This document shows positions 63,110-64,000 of a DNA stretch of 64,000 bases, piece by piece (position 1 is the stretch's first letter; each line of letters begins with the position of its first letter). Source of the stretch: Cylindrospermum sp. FACHB-282 (lineage in GTDB: Bacteria; Cyanobacteriota; Cyanobacteriia; Cyanobacteriales; Nostocaceae); contig NZ_JACJRJ010000010.1 in NCBI RefSeq assembly GCF_014697195.1, positions 1 to 64,000 of the forward strand, in the 5' to 3' direction. The notes beneath the pieces are model-generated. The model was not told the DNA's origin, did not search any database, and was given only the letters and a program-made list of their open reading frames with translations. The position numbers were made by a program, and so were the translations under genes.

Positions 63110-63501
63110 CGTTTTTTCCCTTTCTAGAATTACTAATTTGTCTATCAAGTTTATAAAATACCTGGCGATGAGAAATCGCTAGGGTAGCTTATAGCGGTTT
63201 TAGCTTGGATACAATACGCTGTAGGGGCACAGCCAGGGCGAATGGAATTCGCTACACAAACAAAGTCCGCCTCCGCGGACTAAGGAAAAATTAAGGGTTT
63301 GAAACCCAGGTCGGTGGCCCTCCCTTTGGGAAGCCGCTACGCGTCTTGCCTGTGTAGACGCGGTTTCTAACCGCCCTTTTAACTACGAATGATCTGTATT
63401 GCACACAAATAAACACTGCAATAAAAAAACTCTATAAACATTTTCATTGTTCAGTCTAAACTGTCTCATCGCAACTTCAGGCGTAAACTACCTTGACCGA
63501 T
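63110..63501. repeat. Divergent spacer with dispersed repeat
   Basis: Between proS and the partial acyltransferase. It contains a 'tccgcctccgcggacta' inverted unit near 63265 and a 'gaagccgctacgcg' unit near 63330, of the dispersed repeat type. No gene. Confidence 0.5.
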
Positions 63502-64000
63502 ATGATTTATCAAGCACAACCACCCCTAGAGTTTATCCCGCCGGCGTTTAATCCGTTATTTCTCCGATTTTTTCATCTGTTGTTACCGAACTTGATCCGC
63601 TGGCAAACACCTATCAGCGAAATTGAAGCAGATAACGTCGAAGAGTTGGTGGATCTTTATCGCCAGTTTCAGGAAGGTAAAATCCGCTTTATGCTGGCTT
63701 TTCGCCACCCGAAAACGGATGATCCATTTGCTTTAACCTACTTGTCTTCGCAACTCGTACCCAAGATAGCGCGATCGCAAGGTATAACGCTACAGTCTCC
63801 GATTCATGCTCATTTTATCTACGATCGCGGAATTCCTCTATGGGCGGGTAGCTATGTCGGCTGGGTGGCTTCTCGTTTAGGTGGTACTCCCATTCAGCGG
63901 GGTAAGGCTGACTGGGCGGGGTTACGTTCAGCGCGGGATTTGTTTGCTAATGGCAAATTCCCGATGGCTGCGGCGCCAGAAGGTGCAACTAATGGTTTAT
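63502..64000 (+). CDS. Acyltransferase (PlsC-like), cut by window end
   Basis: The ATG at 63502 opens a frame that is still open at the window edge (166 codons). It starts 'MIYQAQPPLEFIPPAFNPL' and contains 'FMLAFRHPKTDDPFALTYL' (the H-x4-D motif of glycerol-phosphate acyltransferases) and 'FPMAAAPEGATNG' (the E-G-T/A motif). This is a lysophosphatidic acid acyltransferase-type protein of phospholipid synthesis. Only the N-terminal part is in the window. Confidence 0.75.
   Translation, partial: MIYQAQPPLEFIPPAFNPLFLRFFHLLLPNLIRWQTPISEIEADNVEELVDLYRQFQEGKIRFMLAFRHPKTDDPFALTYLSSQLVPKIARSQGITLQSPIHAHFIYDRGIPLWAGSYVGWVASRLGGTPIQRGKADWAGLRSARDLFANGKFPMAAAPEGATNGL

Overview
The window comes from a chromosome of a filamentous, heterocyst-type cyanobacterium (Nostoc/Anabaena-like). 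The evidence is the frequent GCGATCGC (HIP1) octamer, heptanucleotide tandem repeats between genes, two HetP-family genes, and cyanobacterial housekeeping genes: gap2-type GAPDH, a thylakoid-lumen TLP40-like cyclophilin, MenH of phylloquinone synthesis, a DUF4079 membrane protein and an InrS-like nickel sensor. No tRNA, rRNA or CRISPR array was recognised.

Layout. 0.4-5.4 kb: a DUF4332 protein, a TetR regulator and a two-gene M16 peptidase operon (one catalytic, one inactive partner). 5.8-27 kb: an accessory island for making and exporting small peptides. It holds five short precursors with a shared leader ending in Gly-Gly or Gly-Ser (5819, 6650, 7296 on +; 13087, 13687 on -). It also holds an APH-type kinase, a HopA1-type protein, a HetP-family protein, three parvulin-like proteins, an operon of HTH protein / cNMP-C39-ABC exporter / HlyD adaptor (14.5-19.9 kb, -), and a second cassette of a 122-residue GG-leader protein, C39-ABC exporter and HlyD adaptor (22.7-27.1 kb, +). 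27-34 kb: a decaying stretch with a glycosyltransferase fragment, a second HetP-family gene, a frameshifted small gene, a 15-codon ORF under a very strong Shine-Dalgarno, a truncated ABC gene and an intact GH116 glucosidase. 34.7-42.4 kb: a histidine kinase with three tandem cyanobacteriochrome-like GAF domains, an HtrA protease, a lone TnpB and a lone ParA ATPase. 42.4-64 kb: mostly core genes (inrS-like, menH, smpB, ybaB, murB/murC, nadD, gap2, thiL, TLP40-like, efp, accB, proS), a toxin-antitoxin pair and a partial acyltransferase cut by the window edge.

The most interesting system is the 5.8-19.9 kb island. An APH-family kinase next to a HopA1-family protein is the Ser/Thr dehydration pair known from class V lanthipeptide and thioamitide (TvaC/TvaD-type) pathways. 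Here all candidate precursors, leader and core, contain no cysteine, so lanthionine or AviCys cannot form within them. The proposal is a cyanobacterial RiPP system giving dehydrated (Dha/Dhb) or otherwise modified Cys-free peptides, with leaders removed and products exported by the C39 ABC/HlyD machinery and parvulin-like proteins acting as chaperones. HetP-family genes beside C39 exporters recall the hetC-hetP pair of heterocyst differentiation. These functional links are inferences from sequence and gene order; the peptides and their modifications were not observed.
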